A stretch of DNA of 14,656 bases from an uncultured bacterium (lineage in GTDB: Bacteria > Cyanobacteriota > Vampirovibrionia > Gastranaerophilales > Gastranaerophilaceae). The position numbers and the translations under genes were made by a program. The first letter of the stretch is position 1; each line of letters opens with the position of its first letter. This document shows positions 13,636-14,656 of the stretch, in pieces. A model generated the notes under the pieces. The model was not told the origin of the DNA. It made no database searches and was given only the letters and a program-made list of their open reading frames with translations. The stretch is taken from assembly GCA_900553205.1 (NCBI GenBank), contig USCK01000032.1, forward strand, positions 1 to 14,656, given 5' to 3'.

Positions 13636-14656
13636 ATGCCAAATATATCAAGTGTAATAAAATCAATACAAGACATAATGCGAAAAGATACAGGCGTTGA
13701 CGGTGACGCACAAAGACTATCGCAAATCGTTTGGATGTTGTTTTTAAAAATCTTTGCTGATAAAGAAGATGAAGCAGAGATTATGAAAGATGATTACAAA
13801 TCTCCACTTGATGAAAAATATCGTTGGCAAAATTGGGCTCAAAATGATGAAGGTCTAACTGGAGATGATTTAATAGATTTTATTAATAATGACCTGTTTC
13901 CATACCTGCAAAACCTTGATAACGATTCAAATAAACAAGCTTTGATTATAAGTAATATTTTTCAAGATACTTATAACTATATGAAATCTGGCACACTGCT
14001 AAGACAAGTTATCAATAAAATTAATGAAATTGACTTTAATTCAAGTGAAGACAGACACCTTTTCAATGATATTTATGAACAACTATTGCAAAGCCTTCAA
14101 TCAGCAGGTAATGCAGGGGAATATTATACCCCAAGAGCAGTAACTCAATTTATTGTAGATATGGTTGACCCAAAACTTGGTGAAACTGTCCTAGACCCTG
14201 CTTGTGGGACAGGAGGTTTTCTTGCTTGTACAATAGAACACTTGAAAAAACAAACAGATACAACAAAAGAAGGTGAAATTCTGAATAACTCTATATTTGG
14301 AATAGAAAAGAAACCTCTTCCGCATCAGTTATGTACTACAAATATGATTTTGCACGGAATCGATACTCCAATAAATATTAAAAGAGATAATACTCTATCA
14401 AAACCGATTAATAATATTTCACCTGCTGATAGAGTAGATTGTATTGTTACAAACCCTCCGTTTGGAGGTATTGAAGAAGATGGTATTGAAAATAATTTTC
14501 CGGCAAGTTTTAGAACTCGTGAAACAGCTGACTTATTTTTAGTATACATAATGAAAATGTTAAAACCACAAGGACGTGCAGGTATTGTATTACCAGACGG
14601 TTCTCTTTTTGGAGAAGGTGTAAAAACAAGAATAAGACAAGAACTTCTTGAAACTT
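13636..14656 (+). CDS. hsdM: type I restriction enzyme, M (methyltransferase) subunit, 3' end outside window
   Basis: 340 residues are visible and the frame is still open at the window edge. HsdM methylates adenine in the recognition site using S-adenosylmethionine, with HsdS supplying specificity. The N-terminal helical domain (about 5-150, including KDTGVDGDAQRLSQIVWMLF) is typical of HsdM_N. The AGEYYTPRAVTQFIVDMV segment (160-177) precedes motif I LDPACGTGGFL (186-196, SAM binding). Motif IV is NPPF (273-276, catalytic for N6-adenine). FGIEKKP (221-227) is motif II-like. The ATG at 13636 follows GAGG by about nine bases. It lies 11 bases after the membrane-protein gene, in the hsdR operon. 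hsdS is not in the window and is expected downstream. Confidence 0.95.
   Translation, partial: MPNISSVIKSIQDIMRKDTGVDGDAQRLSQIVWMLFLKIFADKEDEAEIMKDDYKSPLDEKYRWQNWAQNDEGLTGDDLIDFINNDLFPYLQNLDNDSNKQALIISNIFQDTYNYMKSGTLLRQVINKINEIDFNSSEDRHLFNDIYEQLLQSLQSAGNAGEYYTPRAVTQFIVDMVDPKLGETVLDPACGTGGFLACTIEHLKKQTDTTKEGEILNNSIFGIEKKPLPHQLCTTNMILHGIDTPINIKRDNTLSKPINNISPADRVDCIVTNPPFGGIEEDGIENNFPASFRTRETADLFLVYIMKMLKPQGRAGIVLPDGSLFGEGVKTRIRQELLET

Noticed and set aside
14325..14549. Minus-strand 74-codon frame at the window end
   Set aside because: It is antisense to hsdM motif regions, and the forward frame is clearly the coding one.

Overview
The window is AT-rich (many intergenic stretches below 25% GC) bacterial chromosomal DNA with ATG, GTG and TTG starts and clear AGGAG-type ribosome binding sites on most genes. 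Several proteins without recognisable relatives begin with short 'M-[DE]-I-x(n)-F-x-[GA]' style leaders. This, the low GC and the galactofuranose-type surface glycan locus suggest a gut-associated lineage such as Gastranaerophilales (Vampirovibrionia). That assignment is inference from style, not proof.

Layout. (1) 1-387 is the 3' end of an unknown gene on the plus strand. (2) 384-1752 is a tightly packed minus-strand operon of three lineage-specific genes: an unknown 136-aa protein, a 57-aa gene that is easy to miss, and a GNAT-like acetyltransferase. They are joined by GTGA and TGATG stop/start overlaps. (3) 1812-6206 is a minus-strand polysaccharide operon: UDP-galactopyranose mutase (glf) followed by three tandem, paralogous family-2 glycosyltransferases. 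(4) 6410-8277 is one lineage-specific gene split by a -1 frameshift. Rejoined, it would encode about 622 aa with a minimal protein-kinase-like domain and HEAT-like helical repeats. (5) 8278-8808 is intergenic and AT-rich, but contains a 150-bp island of about 49% GC with two GAA-triloop hairpins, an open 55-codon frame, a sequence matching a tRNA 3' end, and a strong terminator. (6) 8809-10511 is a DarTG toxin-antitoxin operon on the minus strand (darT then darG). (7) 10647-14656 is a divergent plus-strand type I restriction-modification operon: hsdR, an unknown single-pass membrane protein, and hsdM, which runs off the window.

How the parts work together. glf would make UDP-galactofuranose, and the three glycosyltransferases would build a Galf-containing surface glycan. 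DarTG (DNA ADP-ribosylation and its reversal) and the Hsd system stand back to back across a 135-bp divergent control region, forming a small defence island. The tRNA-3'-end-like sequence next to the island may mark an old integration boundary. The least explained elements are the split kinase/HEAT protein, the GC-rich structured element, the 57-aa overlapping gene and the membrane protein inside the hsd operon.
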